A stretch of 64,000 bases of DNA from Paenibacillus nanensis (GTDB taxonomy: Bacteria > Bacillota > Bacilli > Paenibacillales > Paenibacillaceae), in the NCBI RefSeq assembly GCF_003583765.1, contig NZ_QXQA01000008.1:62001-126000 (forward strand), given 5' to 3'. This document shows positions 16,498 to 26,449 of this stretch, piece after piece (the first letter of the stretch is position 1; each line of letters opens with the position of its first letter). The position numbers and the translations under genes were made by a program. The notes under the pieces were generated by a model. It searched no databases. It was given only the letters and a program-made list of their open reading frames with translations, and was not told the origin of the DNA.

Positions 16498-18648
16498 CTA
16501 GTGAATCAGATTGCTTTCCCGCGCTTTTTGGACGAAACGAGCGGACAGGCGGTTAATCGCGTTTTTTAAAGCCAGTCCGATCACCAGCGCGGCTGCGGCA
16601 AAAGCGGCGATTGCCAGCAAATCTCTCCGGACCGTATCCCAGACGATGCCGCCTACCGCTTCCCTCATCATGCTTATGGCATAAGTGAACGGCAGGAAAG
16701 GATGAATCGCCTGAAAAAAGGCGGGGGTCACTTCAATGGGGAAGGTGCCGCCGGAGCCGGCCAATTGCAGCACCAACAGGACGATCGCCATCGCCTTGCC
16801 GACGTTTCCAAATACAGAAACTAGCGTATAGACGATCAGCATAAACACCGTGCTGAGCAGCAAACCGAACACGATAAACCACGGCTTGTCCACGACATAA
16901 GTTTTTAACAGCCAGATGTCCCCTAATGTAACAAAGAGCGACTGCAGAAGAGCGATCGTAAGAAAGCTCAAATACCGGCCGAAATAGATCTGATAGCCGC
17001 GAAACTGGTGACCGGGGTCATGGATTTCGACGGATAAAAGAGATACGAGCAGCAGCGCGCCAACCCATAAGGAAAGCGTTGTAAAAAAGGGCGACATGGC
17101 TGAACCGTAATTGGGAATGGGAAACAGAACATTCTCTTCTAAAATGACCGGATTTGCAAAAAAATCGCTCAACAAGACGTTGTTGTTTTTCAGCAAATCG
17201 ATAAGCTCTTCCAAGCTCCCCGCCTTTTCGAGCTCCCGTATGCGGTCCGCCAGCTTTCTTACCTTGTCCTCAGCCTCAGGCAGCGCCTGCTTCAATCCGG
17301 CAACCTTCTGTTCCCCGGCCTCCAAGACCTTGCCGGCATGGGCAACGATTCGCTCAACGTCGGGGATGCTTTCGTTCGCATCCGACAATAAGGTTTGGGT
17401 CTTCGCGACGGTTTGCTGCACGCGATCGAACGCTTGTCGGATCCGCGGCGCGGTCTCGTCGTCATAGCGGTCAAGCATGCTTCCGACTGCGCTTGAGGAC
17501 TCGCGCGCCAGCTGGTTTAATCGATTGACGAGCTCGCTGGCAGGCTGCGCACCTTGGTCGATGGCGTCAACGATTTGAGTCACTAAAGCTTGCTGCTGCG
17601 CGATGCGGTTATCGATTTGCTGCAATTTTTCCGTTACGGGAAGAAGCAGGCCGCCTCCGGCTAATTGGTTGACCCGTTCGAATAAGGAAAGCAGCATACC
17701 GGTTGTATCGGAGGCGGCGGTCAAACGCTGCGAGAGTCGGGCCAGCGTTGCTCTCGTCTGCGCCGGATCCGGGCTTTCGTTCAGCAGAATGTCCGTTAAC
17801 GACGCAGTGGCGTCCGCCGTCTGCCGCAGCAGGCCGAGATGCAGCTTAATGGCCGGTTCGGCTTCATCCAGCACCGCTGAGCTGCGGTCAAGAAACTGCC
17901 CCATACGGCTCGAGAAATCCGCCCCTTCCTGCGCAAGCTCAGCCACGATCGGCAGATCCGTCTGCACCTTGCGTATCAGCTCATTTACGGCGCGCGTATC
18001 CCGGTCCATCACGTCTACGGCGTGATTCAGCTCGGGTATGAACGCTTCCAGCTTAAAGACGGCATTGCGGATTTGCAGAATGTCCGGCAGGTTCTCCTCG
18101 AGTCCGATTCCGAGCTCGTTAAATATCCGGAAAATGACGTCGGATGCCGTCTTGTTGAACTGTTGATCGACCTCATGGAGAATGCCGCTCGCGCCTTGGG
18201 CTGTTATTTTCGGGGCTATCGCGTTAATCTTCTCATTCACAGTGTATACCAGCACGGCCTTCTGGGGATTGTCCGAGAGAACAGTGGCAATACGAGCGGA
18301 AAAATCCTCCTGAATCGTAATGCTGGCGTAATATTTCCCCCTCGTTACCCCTCTTAGAGCTTGCTCCTCGTCCGTGAAAACCCAACCGATTGCATGATTT
18401 TGTTTCAGCGAAGCGATGATTTCGTTCCCGACGTTAAGCGGGGTTCCGCGCAGCGTCGCGCCTTTATCCTTATTGACGACCGCGACCTTCAGGCCGCCCG
18501 TGTGTCCGTACGGATCCCAGGATGCTTCAATGTTAAACCAGGCATACAGGGAGGGCAGCACGGCAAGCCCAAGAATAATGACAAGGGCAGCCCAGTTTCT
18601 GATCATACCGCGAATATCCTCAGCATAAATGATTCCGATTTTTTTCAT
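16498..18648 (-). CDS. YhgE/Pip-domain (phage-infection-protein-like) membrane protein
   Basis: The N-terminal membrane segment is followed by the family signature PSLYAWFNIEASWDPYGHTG and VAVVNKDKGA. A long central extracytoplasmic region (about residues 190-470) is rich in heptads and probably forms a coiled coil. A C-terminal block of five or six membrane segments follows, of ABC-2-permease type (SPFFTTLSLWVGALLLVSLL; MAIVLLVLQLAGSGGTFPIE). Members include Lactococcus Pip (phage receptor) and Bacillus YhgE and are related to type VII secretion YueB/EsaA. The start MKKIGIIYAED at 18648 is chosen over ATG 18672 because GGGAG lies 8 nt before it. The gene is monocistronic. Confidence 0.9.
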   Translation of the reverse strand: MKKIGIIYAEDIRGMIRNWAALVIILGLAVLPSLYAWFNIEASWDPYGHTGGLKVAVVNKDKGATLRGTPLNVGNEIIASLKQNHAIGWVFTDEEQALRGVTRGKYYASITIQEDFSARIATVLSDNPQKAVLVYTVNEKINAIAPKITAQGASGILHEVDQQFNKTASDVIFRIFNELGIGLEENLPDILQIRNAVFKLEAFIPELNHAVDVMDRDTRAVNELIRKVQTDLPIVAELAQEGADFSSRMGQFLDRSSAVLDEAEPAIKLHLGLLRQTADATASLTDILLNESPDPAQTRATLARLSQRLTAASDTTGMLLSLFERVNQLAGGGLLLPVTEKLQQIDNRIAQQQALVTQIVDAIDQGAQPASELVNRLNQLARESSSAVGSMLDRYDDETAPRIRQAFDRVQQTVAKTQTLLSDANESIPDVERIVAHAGKVLEAGEQKVAGLKQALPEAEDKVRKLADRIRELEKAGSLEELIDLLKNNNVLLSDFFANPVILEENVLFPIPNYGSAMSPFFTTLSLWVGALLLVSLLSVEIHDPGHQFRGYQIYFGRYLSFLTIALLQSLFVTLGDIWLLKTYVVDKPWFIVFGLLLSTVFMLIVYTLVSVFGNVGKAMAIVLLVLQLAGSGGTFPIEVTPAFFQAIHPFLPFTYAISMMREAVGGIVWDTVRRDLLAIAAFAAAALVIGLALKNAINRLSARFVQKARESNLIH

Positions 18649-18955
18649 CCCTGATTCTCCCTGGTCTGTCATATTCCACTTAGTTTGTTCAAGCGCGCCG
18701 AAGTCATGCGCGCATTGAGGATATCAGGGTTTATGCGTTTATTCACGGCCTCGTGGAATGGAACGCGGCTCAGCATTCCGAGCCCGCCATTTGCATGCGC
18801 GGAGGGCTGCCTTTTCTCCTGAAATCAGCCTTCAGACCAATGCCGGATTAGTCTGCAGAAGGTTACTCCCCACTTCAAGGCTTCGTATAATCAAATCAGC
18901 CATAACTGTAAAATTAAGAAAATTTTGAAATGGACAGGAAGAGGAGAGGGATGAA
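18649..18955. other. Divergent intergenic region
   Basis: This 307-bp gap separates the YhgE/Pip gene and the ABC exporter operon and should hold both promoters. I see no convincing palindrome, small gene or RNA. A GAGGAGAGGG site at its right end serves the GTG at 18956. Confidence 0.5.
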
Positions 18956-19660
18956 GTGAGGACATTAATCGATTTCAAAAAAGTAACGAAACAATACCAA
19001 ATAGGCGAAGTCCCGATTAAGGCGCTGGATGGCGTGGACTTTTCCATATCGGAGGGGGAATTCGTCGTTATTTTGGGAGCGAGCGGCGCGGGGAAAAGCA
19101 CGATCTTGAATATACTTGGCGGCATGGATACGGCGACTTCCGGACAAGTCGTTGTCGGGAATCAGGAGCTTACCCGTCTGAACGAGAAGCAATTAACCGA
19201 ATACCGCGGGGAGAAAGTAGGCTTTGTGTTTCAATTCTATAACTTAATTCCGAACTTAACCGCGCTTGAGAACGTTGAATTCGCCACGGAGGTATGTAAA
19301 AACCATCTGGACGCCAAAGACATTTTAAATAAGGTCGGGCTGACGAACCGGGTCAAAAACTTCCCTTCCCAGCTCTCCGGCGGAGAGCAGCAGCGCGTTG
19401 CCATCGCTAGAGCGGTCGCCAAAAACCCTTTACTGCTGCTATGCGATGAACCGACCGGAGCTTTGGATTATGTCACAGGCAAAGCCGTCTTAAAGCTTCT
19501 TCAAGATTTGAATAGGGATACGAGGAAATGCGTCGTTCTCGTCACGCATAATTCCGCCATTGCTCCGATGGCTGACAAAGTGATTAAGGTGAAAAGCGGC
19601 AGAATCGAAAGCGTGACGTTGAATGCGGAGAAACAAAGCGTTGAAGGGATTGAATGGTAG
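18956..19660 (+). CDS. ABC transporter ATP-binding protein (LolD/MacB-type)
   Basis: This 234-residue ATPase has Walker [10 protein letters not shown] (about residue 41), the Q-loop [18 protein letters not shown], the signature LSGGEQQR, Walker [14 protein letters not shown] and the H-loop VVLVTHN. This organisation is typical of ATPases that partner FtsX-type permeases (type VII ABC systems such as MacB, LolD, BceA). It starts with GTG after GAGGAGAGGG. The permease gene begins directly after its stop codon. No two-component system of the BceRS kind is adjacent, so lantibiotic resistance is only one of several possibilities. Confidence 0.95.
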   Translation: MRTLIDFKKVTKQYQIGEVPIKALDGVDFSISEGEFVVILGASGAGKSTILNILGGMDTATSGQVVVGNQELTRLNEKQLTEYRGEKVGFVFQFYNLIPNLTALENVEFATEVCKNHLDAKDILNKVGLTNRVKNFPSQLSGGEQQRVAIARAVAKNPLLLLCDEPTGALDYVTGKAVLKLLQDLNRDTRKCVVLVTHNSAIAPMADKVIKVKSGRIESVTLNAEKQSVEGIEW

Positions 19661-21991
19661 ATGACATTATGGCTGAAGCTAGTAAGGGATATGAAGCAGT
19701 CGATAGGGCAATTTATAGCCTTTGTGCTCATTATCGCGGTAGGGGCATTTTTTTATGCGGGGTTAGTTACGTACAGCAATACGCTAAGCGGGTACAGCGA
19801 GGATTATTTCGAAAAGCATAATTTAAGCGATCTATCGGTTTATTACGAGCGGATTTCTCAGCAGGACGCGGCTCGTCTCAGCGAGATTGAAGGCATTGCA
19901 AAAATAGAAGGCCGTTATACCGTCGATGCTGTTCAGACGTTTGAAGACGGCAAAGCCGCTTTGAAGCTGCATTCCATTCCCGCGCAAAATGAAATCAATA
20001 CGCCGGCTCTGACCGAGGGCAGGCTCCCTTCAGGCAGGGGCGAAATTCTAGTCGACTCCCACTACGCCAAAGAGCATCAGCTCGGCGCCGGCGATCCAAT
20101 CCGCGTCAGTGCGGGAGATAAAAGCTTGACGTTCACGATTAGCGGGCTGGGCGAAAATGCGGAATATGCCAAAAAGAACGACACACAGGACCATAAAAGC
20201 TACGGCGTAGCCTACGTGGCCGAAGCGGCCATACCCGAGATCGCGGGCGGCTTTTTCTATAATGAAGTTCTGGTAGATGCAAAGGATGGCTATGACCCTG
20301 ACCAAATAGGCGAATCCATCGCCGTAAAGTCTGAGCAGGAGCAGCTCCCCTATGTGGGCCAGCTAAGCAAGGAACGTTCTTTCAGCTACTCCAAAATTAA
20401 CGAAACGATTTACAATAATGGATTGATGAGCCGTGTCATCCCTTTTGTTCTGTTTGTCATTGAAGCTGTTATTCTATACCTGGCTATGTCCAGAATCTTG
20501 GATGCGCAAAGAAAGCAAGTCGGGATCATGAAAGCATTGGGCGTTAAAAACAGCTCCATCATGCTTCACTACATGGGTTATCCTGTGCTGGCAAGCTTAG
20601 CCGGCTCCATCTTGGGCTGCGTCATCGCCGATCTTGTCTTTATTCCTTTCGTAACGGAGTCGAGCGCAAGGGCCTATTCGCTGCCTGGCATCACGTTCTC
20701 CCTTTCTTACCTCTCGATTATTCCGCCTTTCCTGTTCTCCAGCGTTTTCGGCATGCTATCCTGCTACTTGAGCGGCAGAGCCCTGCTGAAGGAGCGCGCG
20801 GCTCAGGCGATGCGCCCCAAACCGCCGAAAAAGATGAAAAAGCTGCTCATCGAAAGAGTCCCGGGCATTTGGAGACCGATCCCTTACCGGTATAAGCTTA
20901 TTTTGAAAAATATTTTATTAAATAAGAAAAAGGCTTTGGCAAGCTCCATTGGCGTCATTGTAAGTACGGTATTATTGGTGACGGCTCTGGGCACGCAGAC
21001 GTCCTTGCTTAAGGTTGCGGGTCAAGCGGAAGAGGTTTATCACTACGATCTGAGAGCCGATTATAAGGCGGGAGCATCGGCCGATCTCACCAACCTGCCT
21101 TCCGGTATCGCACAGAGCTACCCGTTATCCGCTTATCCTGTCGAATTCGTTAAGGCAGATGAAACGGAGAAGGCAACGCTGATCGTTACGGAAACCGATA
21201 ACGAACTCATTCATTTTTTTGACGAGCAGGAGAACCGCATATCGTTAGAAGACAGCGGCGTGCTGGTGCCGAAGTCTTACGCGGATAAGTACAACATTGC
21301 GGAAGGGGATGTCGTCACCCTCAGATTCACGGACGCCAAGCATGAGCATAAAACGGCCGAGATGAAGGTGCTAGACATCTCCACGCAATATGCGAATCCG
21401 TCCTTTTATTGCACGCCGGCTTATTTAAAGAGCTTTGGCATTGAGGTCCAGCCGACCTCGCTATTAGTTGCCGCAGGCCATTCCGCGGCTATTGAGGAGG
21501 CACGCGCGTTCTTCGAGCAGGATGAACGGGTCCAAGCCGTAACGGACAAGAGCGATCTTGAAAGGTCGGCGCAATATATCGTGCAGCAGAACAGCTTTGT
21601 TTTTATCATGTTTATCGTGTGCGCCGTCATCCTCTCGTTCGGAGCCATCTACACGATCTCATCGATCAACATTTATGAAAGGAGCCGCGAGCTTGCCACG
21701 CTTAAGGTGTTAGGCTATCAAAAGCACAAAATAAACAAGCTGATCTTTTTAGAAAACATCATCCTGACCACATTTGCGGTGATCATTGCATTGCCGGTGA
21801 GCGGCTATTTCTTCGACATCATTATTGCGGCTTTATCCAGCTCCCACCAGCAAATACCGGATCAAATCCATATCACGACCCTAGCGGCGGCTGTCATCTT
21901 TGCGTTTGTCCTTACTCTGGTATCCAACGTGCTTCTGAGGGGTAAAGTAACCCGCATTAATATGATCGAATCGTTAAAAAGCATAGAGTAG
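19661..21991 (+). CDS. FtsX-type ABC transporter permease
   Basis: This 776-residue membrane protein has one N-terminal helix (IGQFIAFVLIIAVGAFFYAG), an extracytoplasmic domain (about 40-260), and an FtsX unit with three helices (about 265-375). A second set with its own extracytoplasmic domain (about 470-640) and a C-terminal FtsX unit (FIMFIVCAVILSFGAIYTIS, LATLKVLGYQKHKINKL) follow. The duplicated arrangement matches long permeases that need no second permease subunit. The start is immediately downstream of the ATPase stop, so the two are coupled. The substrate is likely a lipid, peptide or antibiotic handled at the membrane surface. Confidence 0.92.
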   Translation: MTLWLKLVRDMKQSIGQFIAFVLIIAVGAFFYAGLVTYSNTLSGYSEDYFEKHNLSDLSVYYERISQQDAARLSEIEGIAKIEGRYTVDAVQTFEDGKAALKLHSIPAQNEINTPALTEGRLPSGRGEILVDSHYAKEHQLGAGDPIRVSAGDKSLTFTISGLGENAEYAKKNDTQDHKSYGVAYVAEAAIPEIAGGFFYNEVLVDAKDGYDPDQIGESIAVKSEQEQLPYVGQLSKERSFSYSKINETIYNNGLMSRVIPFVLFVIEAVILYLAMSRILDAQRKQVGIMKALGVKNSSIMLHYMGYPVLASLAGSILGCVIADLVFIPFVTESSARAYSLPGITFSLSYLSIIPPFLFSSVFGMLSCYLSGRALLKERAAQAMRPKPPKKMKKLLIERVPGIWRPIPYRYKLILKNILLNKKKALASSIGVIVSTVLLVTALGTQTSLLKVAGQAEEVYHYDLRADYKAGASADLTNLPSGIAQSYPLSAYPVEFVKADETEKATLIVTETDNELIHFFDEQENRISLEDSGVLVPKSYADKYNIAEGDVVTLRFTDAKHEHKTAEMKVLDISTQYANPSFYCTPAYLKSFGIEVQPTSLLVAAGHSAAIEEARAFFEQDERVQAVTDKSDLERSAQYIVQQNSFVFIMFIVCAVILSFGAIYTISSINIYERSRELATLKVLGYQKHKINKLIFLENIILTTFAVIIALPVSGYFFDIIIAALSSSHQQIPDQIHITTLAAAVIFAFVLTLVSNVLLRGKVTRINMIESLKSIE

Positions 21992-22029
21992 CAGGATCTT
22001 TAGAATCGTTGAGTTGGCTGATGCAGGCT

Positions 22030-22065
22030 GGTCCGCCAAGGAGGCTCCGGCGCCTCATGCGGACC
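22030..22065. terminator. GC-rich hairpin between convergent operons
   Basis: A 7-bp stem GGTCCGC / GCGGACC encloses a second pairing GGAGGC/GCCTC. It sits between the ABC permease (+) and the response-regulator gene (-). There is no U tract, so termination is uncertain. Confidence 0.4.
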
Positions 22066-22134
22066 ATGCCGCCTGCCGGTTCATTGCGCCACGACGCGTG
22101 GAGACAACTGTGCCGTACGGTCAAATGCTCGCCG

Positions 22135-23226
22135 TTACAGCTTGTCCACGCCGAGCTCCTGCATCAGCTGCCGTTTTCTCTTCTCCAGGATGTTCACGCC
22201 GGCCGCATCTCCCGTTTCCTGCAAATGTTCAAGCAGCGCCTCCGCCGTCCCGGTCCGGTACGGATCAAGCTCCAGCAGCTTCCACAGCAGCTTTGTCCTG
22301 TTGTGTCCCTGGGCGGTGTCCGACATGCGCTTCAGATAAAATAAATAGTCCGAACGGAGCTCGTTGCGATGCCCATCCGCCCATTGGTAATATTCCATCT
22401 CCAGCAAATCCCCGCGATAAAGCGCCAGCGCCTCGTCCGCCGCCGACTTGTCCGTATGCCGCATGATCTCCCTCAGCCGTTCGATGTCGCTATCGATTCG
22501 TCCGGTCTGCATCCAGTATCGGCCATTTTCGAACATGACCATATCTGGAAAACCCTCCGCCTTCAACATGCTCCTTAAGTTATATAAGGTTGTATGAAAT
22601 AACGCCTGCGCCCGGTCGAGTTCAATTTCCGGCCATAGCCGGTCAATGATTTGAAACCGGGTGAAGGGTGCGTCATGGAAGCACCATAAGCAAGCAAACA
22701 GCTCTTTGGTCTTCTGCGTACGCCAAGTGACAGCTTTCCCTTCACGATCATACAATTCAAGGCTTCCCATGACGTGAAGGCGCAAATTTCTTTTCCTTGC
22801 GGCAGTTGGTCTGTACCCATTGTTTTCGAGCGGCGCCGGCTCCTTCAGCCGTATGGCTTCTCTCGCCCGCAGCGTCTTGTAACGGGCAAGCGTGTTGGCG
22901 AGCTGTTCTCCCGTCACCGGCTTAAGCAAATAACCGATCGCATTCGATTCGAATGCTTCCACCGCATATTGATGGTAAGCGGTAACGTAGACTAGATCCG
23001 CGCTTGGGCATTGCTCGAAGAGCTGTTTTCCGGCATCAAGCCCGTTCATCCCCGGCATCTCGATATCGAGGAAGATAATATCCGGCTTCAGCTCCGCCGC
23101 CTGCGCGATCGCCTCCGATACCCTCTGGTACTTGCCGGCAATCGTAACGTCCCCTATTTGCTCCAGCAAAATTTCCATTACGTCAAGCGCGATTTCTTCA
23201 TCGTCAATCAACAATGCTCGTATCAT
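22135..23226 (-). CDS. Response regulator with SARP/BTAD output domain
   Basis: Residues 1-120 are a receiver domain with the acidic pocket LLIDDEE (D8, D9) and phospho-acceptor D54 in IIFLDIEMPGMNG. Residues about 150-363 form an OmpR-like DNA-binding region (LRLHVMGSLELYDREGK, QIIDRLWPEIELDRAQALFH) fused to a bacterial transcriptional activation domain (AADEALALYRGDLLEMEYYQ, LLELDPYRTGTAEALLEHLQ). This is the architecture of SARP-type activators. The start ATG overlaps the last 4 bp of the histidine-kinase gene, so the two are translated together. Its targets may include the divergent dockerin/cohesin operon. Confidence 0.93.
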   Translation of the reverse strand: MIRALLIDDEEIALDVMEILLEQIGDVTIAGKYQRVSEAIAQAAELKPDIIFLDIEMPGMNGLDAGKQLFEQCPSADLVYVTAYHQYAVEAFESNAIGYLLKPVTGEQLANTLARYKTLRAREAIRLKEPAPLENNGYRPTAARKRNLRLHVMGSLELYDREGKAVTWRTQKTKELFACLWCFHDAPFTRFQIIDRLWPEIELDRAQALFHTTLYNLRSMLKAEGFPDMVMFENGRYWMQTGRIDSDIERLREIMRHTDKSAADEALALYRGDLLEMEYYQWADGHRNELRSDYLFYLKRMSDTAQGHNRTKLLWKLLELDPYRTGTAEALLEHLQETGDAAGVNILEKRKRQLMQELGVDKL

Positions 23227-26200
23227 GGTTCGCTCCCTTCCGGCAACTGGATGATGACGGCCGTTCCTTCTCCTGCCCTGCTGCTGACATGCAGCCTTCG
23301 TCCGTAGAGCGCCTGCAGACGCCGATTGACATTATGGAATCCGACTCCCCTGCCTTGCTCGCCGTCCAATGTCTTCAGAGCTGTCTCGCTCATGCCGACA
23401 CCGTCGTCCTCCACCCGAATAATAACCTCGTTCACGCTGCGGTTAATGCGAATGGTGACGCGCCCGCCGTCCGGCTTAGGACCGATACCGTGGCGCACGG
23501 CATTTTCCACAATCGGCTGCAGCGTCAATGGCGGAAGCTTGCAGGAAGCCGCCGCCGCGTCGATATGGTAGACAACCTCAAGCCGGCTTCCGAACCGCAG
23601 CTGCTCGATGGCAAGATAAGCTCGCACGAGCTCAAGCTCCTTCTCGAGCTGAACTTGCTCCCCCTCGAACACAAAGGTGAATTTATGGCGCAGATAGGTC
23701 GTCAGGTTATGAATGGTCTCCCGTAGCTTGTCGCCGTCCTTATAGCTCAGACCCATCAGGGCGTTCAGGCTGTTGTACAAAAAATGAGGCATAATCTGAG
23801 CCTGCAAAAAATCCAGCTCCCTGCGAACCGCATGGTCAGAGGAACTTTTCATGGCTAATAGGGACTGCATGCGAGCGTTCAGCTCGGCAAGCTCGAACGG
23901 CTTCTGCACGATGTCGTTGGCTCCCGCCTCGAAGGAGGCGAGCACGTCTTTCGCCTGCCCGGACGCCGTAAGCATAAGCACAGGCAGCTCGGCCAATCCG
24001 AGCCGCGAACGGACCTCTCTGCATACTTCCAGCCCCGACACGCCGGGCATCATCAAGTCGAGCATGACCAGATCCGGCTTGCGTTCCGACAGCAGGCTGG
24101 ACAACGCTTCTTCGCCGCTGCCGACGGCTGTGTAAGAATAGCCTGCGGCGCGCACGGCATCGATGAGCACCTTCAGATTCGCGGGTTCATCGTCCACAAT
24201 CAGAATGTGCTGGGTTCCCTGCACCCGTTCCTCGCTTCGTTCAAAATAATCGGTACTCTCCGGCGGAGCTTCCGCAGCCGCCGCCGACTCGGCAAAGCCA
24301 GGCGCGATAGGCAGCATGAAGGCGAATTGCGACCCTTCGCCGGGCTTCGAGCGCACCTCAAGCTCCGTCCCGTGCAGCTCCGCCAGTTCCTTCGCAATCG
24401 TCAGGCCCAATCCCAGGCCGCCTTGTATGCCGCTGCTTGCGTCCAGCTGCTCGAATGGCCGGAGCAGCCGGGGAAGCTGGTCTTCCGGAATGCCGGGCCC
24501 GGTATCCGCAATGACTACCCTCAGCCGGTTGTCATGCTGCTCGGCAGAGACGGTTACCATGCCAAGAGGAGTAAATTTTAGGCCGTTTTCTATGAGGTTA
24601 TGCAAGATTTGACGCAGCCGGTCTTCATCCGCCAGCACAAGCGGCAGTCCGTCAGGCAGCGCATCGGCGAGCCGCACCTCCTTCTTGGCAGCAGACAGAG
24701 ACAGCGTCTCCATCACGAACCGCACGGTGCTGCGCAAATCCACGGGCTTGCGATGCAGGTTAAGCTGACCGTGCCGAATCCGGTTCATGTCCAAAATATC
24801 ATGCACGAGGCCGACCAGCCTTCTGCCCATCAAATGGAGCAAATAAATGTTCTCCCGATGCTCGGCGGGAAGCGGCGACAGCTTGTCGTCCAAGAGCGAC
24901 TGCGATAGATTGACAATGCCGTGCAGCGGAGTTCGGAGCTCATGCGACGTCTTGGCGAGAAACTCGTCCTTCTGCTTGTCGTAAGCGATCAGCTGTCCGG
25001 CCAACGCTTCGCTTTTCCGGTGAGCCTCCCTGATGCGGTCCGACATTAGAAACGCCTGGGAGAATACAAGCAGCAGCGGGGTCGCAATCATGTAGTACGG
25101 ATTGTCGAGCGCAAATTGATACCGAAGATGCGCAAACAGCCAGCTGGTCGTTAGAAAAAATACCCCAATCAGCATATAGTAGGTGGCCATGCGTCCTTTG
25201 CTGCGGCTCATAAAAATAGCATGGAGGATGACTGCAAAGGTGACGGCATACAACAGTACCCCTCCGGGATTCAGCAGCCTGACAAACCAATAATTCGGCA
25301 ATACCCAGATGAGCGCCATAGCTGCATACATAATGCGGCGAAGCCACCGGAAGATCAGATTGTCGCGCATTTCCAGATAGGAGTAGACGTAATGGGTAAA
25401 GAACAGAAACGTCGCAATCGGAAGAAAAAACAGCAGTTTTTGCAGGAATGGAAACGTCAAGGAAGGCACGATTCCCGCGGCGATAATCTCGTTGTCGATG
25501 CTGTAAAACAATCCTGCGGCAAGACAGAAGAAGCTGAAAAATTTCAAATAGGGCTCCTTGTCCCATTGCCGGAACATGGCGCCGAAATATAAACTGAATG
25601 TCAGCAAAATCGTGACGAGTATCGTGTCCGCCAGGCGGTCATGGTCCCGCCGCTTCAGGACATCTCCCATGAAGCCGAACTCCGGCGTCTGTACAAGTCC
25701 GCCCTCCAAATAGTTGAAGCTTGCAACCTGAATGATAATCTCGACGGGGCCCCCCTCCGCCCCGGCGGCTCCGAGCACGGGCAGATTGCTGGATATGAAT
25801 GGCTCCTCCGTCACCGCCGGCCTGCCGCTTCCGCCGACCTCCACTCCGTTCATGAATACGCGATTGGACATCCGGATTTTTTTCGCTCTAATGCCGTATA
25901 GGTTATCTTCGGCAACCTCGACAATCAGGCGATAGGTCCCTGCGCCGAAGCCGTTTCCCGCCTCGGTATGTATAACATTTTTCCAGCCTTCGGGAACTTG
26001 CAAATACCGAGGCGCTGCCGCAGTATCCTGTTTCCGGAAATCCCGGGGCTCGAGCAGCACCCCCTCGTAGAACTCCCACTCGCCTTGCAGCGGAATAATG
26101 CCTTGTGAAGCGAAGTCCCACTCCCTTGCGTCCAGGACGCCGCGAGCCGCAACCGGATATTGGGAAAGCGGCCTCAGCCATTGATATAAATTAATGCAGG

Positions 26201-26255
26201 TCATTGCAGCATACAAAACAATCATTCCCGCCAAAATCCAACGCTGTCTCTTCAT
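23223..26255 (-). CDS. Hybrid histidine kinase with 7TMR-DISM sensor and two kinase cores
   Basis: The 1010-residue protein has these parts in order: N-terminal helix (7-26); 7TMR-DISM extracellular beta-sandwich (about 45-200, GEWEFYEGVLLEPRDF); seven membrane helices (about 207-405); HisKA with H438 in TSHELRTPL; and HATPase_c (about 545-650, N-box NLIENGLKF, GLGLGLTIAKEL). These are followed by a receiver domain (683-800) with phospho-acceptor D733 (MLDLMMPG), a LytS/YesM-type His_kinase with H824 in QIMPHFLYNSLNAL, and a second HATPase_c (about 870-1005, IVENAVRHG, VEDDGVGM). Both kinase cores keep their catalytic motifs. DISM sensors are thought to bind carbohydrates or other small ligands. 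The SARP-type regulator overlaps its 3' end. Confidence 0.94.
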   Translation of the reverse strand: MKRQRWILAGMIVLYAAMTCINLYQWLRPLSQYPVAARGVLDAREWDFASQGIIPLQGEWEFYEGVLLEPRDFRKQDTAAAPRYLQVPEGWKNVIHTEAGNGFGAGTYRLIVEVAEDNLYGIRAKKIRMSNRVFMNGVEVGGSGRPAVTEEPFISSNLPVLGAAGAEGGPVEIIIQVASFNYLEGGLVQTPEFGFMGDVLKRRDHDRLADTILVTILLTFSLYFGAMFRQWDKEPYLKFFSFFCLAAGLFYSIDNEIIAAGIVPSLTFPFLQKLLFFLPIATFLFFTHYVYSYLEMRDNLIFRWLRRIMYAAMALIWVLPNYWFVRLLNPGGVLLYAVTFAVILHAIFMSRSKGRMATYYMLIGVFFLTTSWLFAHLRYQFALDNPYYMIATPLLLVFSQAFLMSDRIREAHRKSEALAGQLIAYDKQKDEFLAKTSHELRTPLHGIVNLSQSLLDDKLSPLPAEHRENIYLLHLMGRRLVGLVHDILDMNRIRHGQLNLHRKPVDLRSTVRFVMETLSLSAAKKEVRLADALPDGLPLVLADEDRLRQILHNLIENGLKFTPLGMVTVSAEQHDNRLRVVIADTGPGIPEDQLPRLLRPFEQLDASSGIQGGLGLGLTIAKELAELHGTELEVRSKPGEGSQFAFMLPIAPGFAESAAAAEAPPESTDYFERSEERVQGTQHILIVDDEPANLKVLIDAVRAAGYSYTAVGSGEEALSSLLSERKPDLVMLDLMMPGVSGLEVCREVRSRLGLAELPVLMLTASGQAKDVLASFEAGANDIVQKPFELAELNARMQSLLAMKSSSDHAVRRELDFLQAQIMPHFLYNSLNALMGLSYKDGDKLRETIHNLTTYLRHKFTFVFEGEQVQLEKELELVRAYLAIEQLRFGSRLEVVYHIDAAAASCKLPPLTLQPIVENAVRHGIGPKPDGGRVTIRINRSVNEVIIRVEDDGVGMSETALKTLDGEQGRGVGFHNVNRRLQALYGRRLHVSSRAGEGTAVIIQLPEGSEP

Positions 26256-26449
26256 CCCTCACATCCTAGCACGCGTTCAATCGAAACGTTTTCTTTCATT
26301 TTAGCGCCATGGACCTGTACCATCAACGACACCATCCCTCTTAAATCCCATTATTTCGACATTTTTTTGGATTGTTCAATATTTGTTGAGAGATAAGGAG
26401 CTATACTTTTGAAGGAATTGCCCTTCAATTTTATAAGCAAGGAGAGCTG

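Noticed and set aside
18951..18959. ATG-AAG-TGA mini-frame before the ABC ATPase
   Set aside because: Only two codons; the ribosome site also fits the GTG at 18956, which gives the full conserved ATPase.
26281..26297. GAAACGTTTTC as a possible cre site
   Set aside because: Only 8 of the fixed cre positions fit, and it lies next to the kinase start without supporting context.
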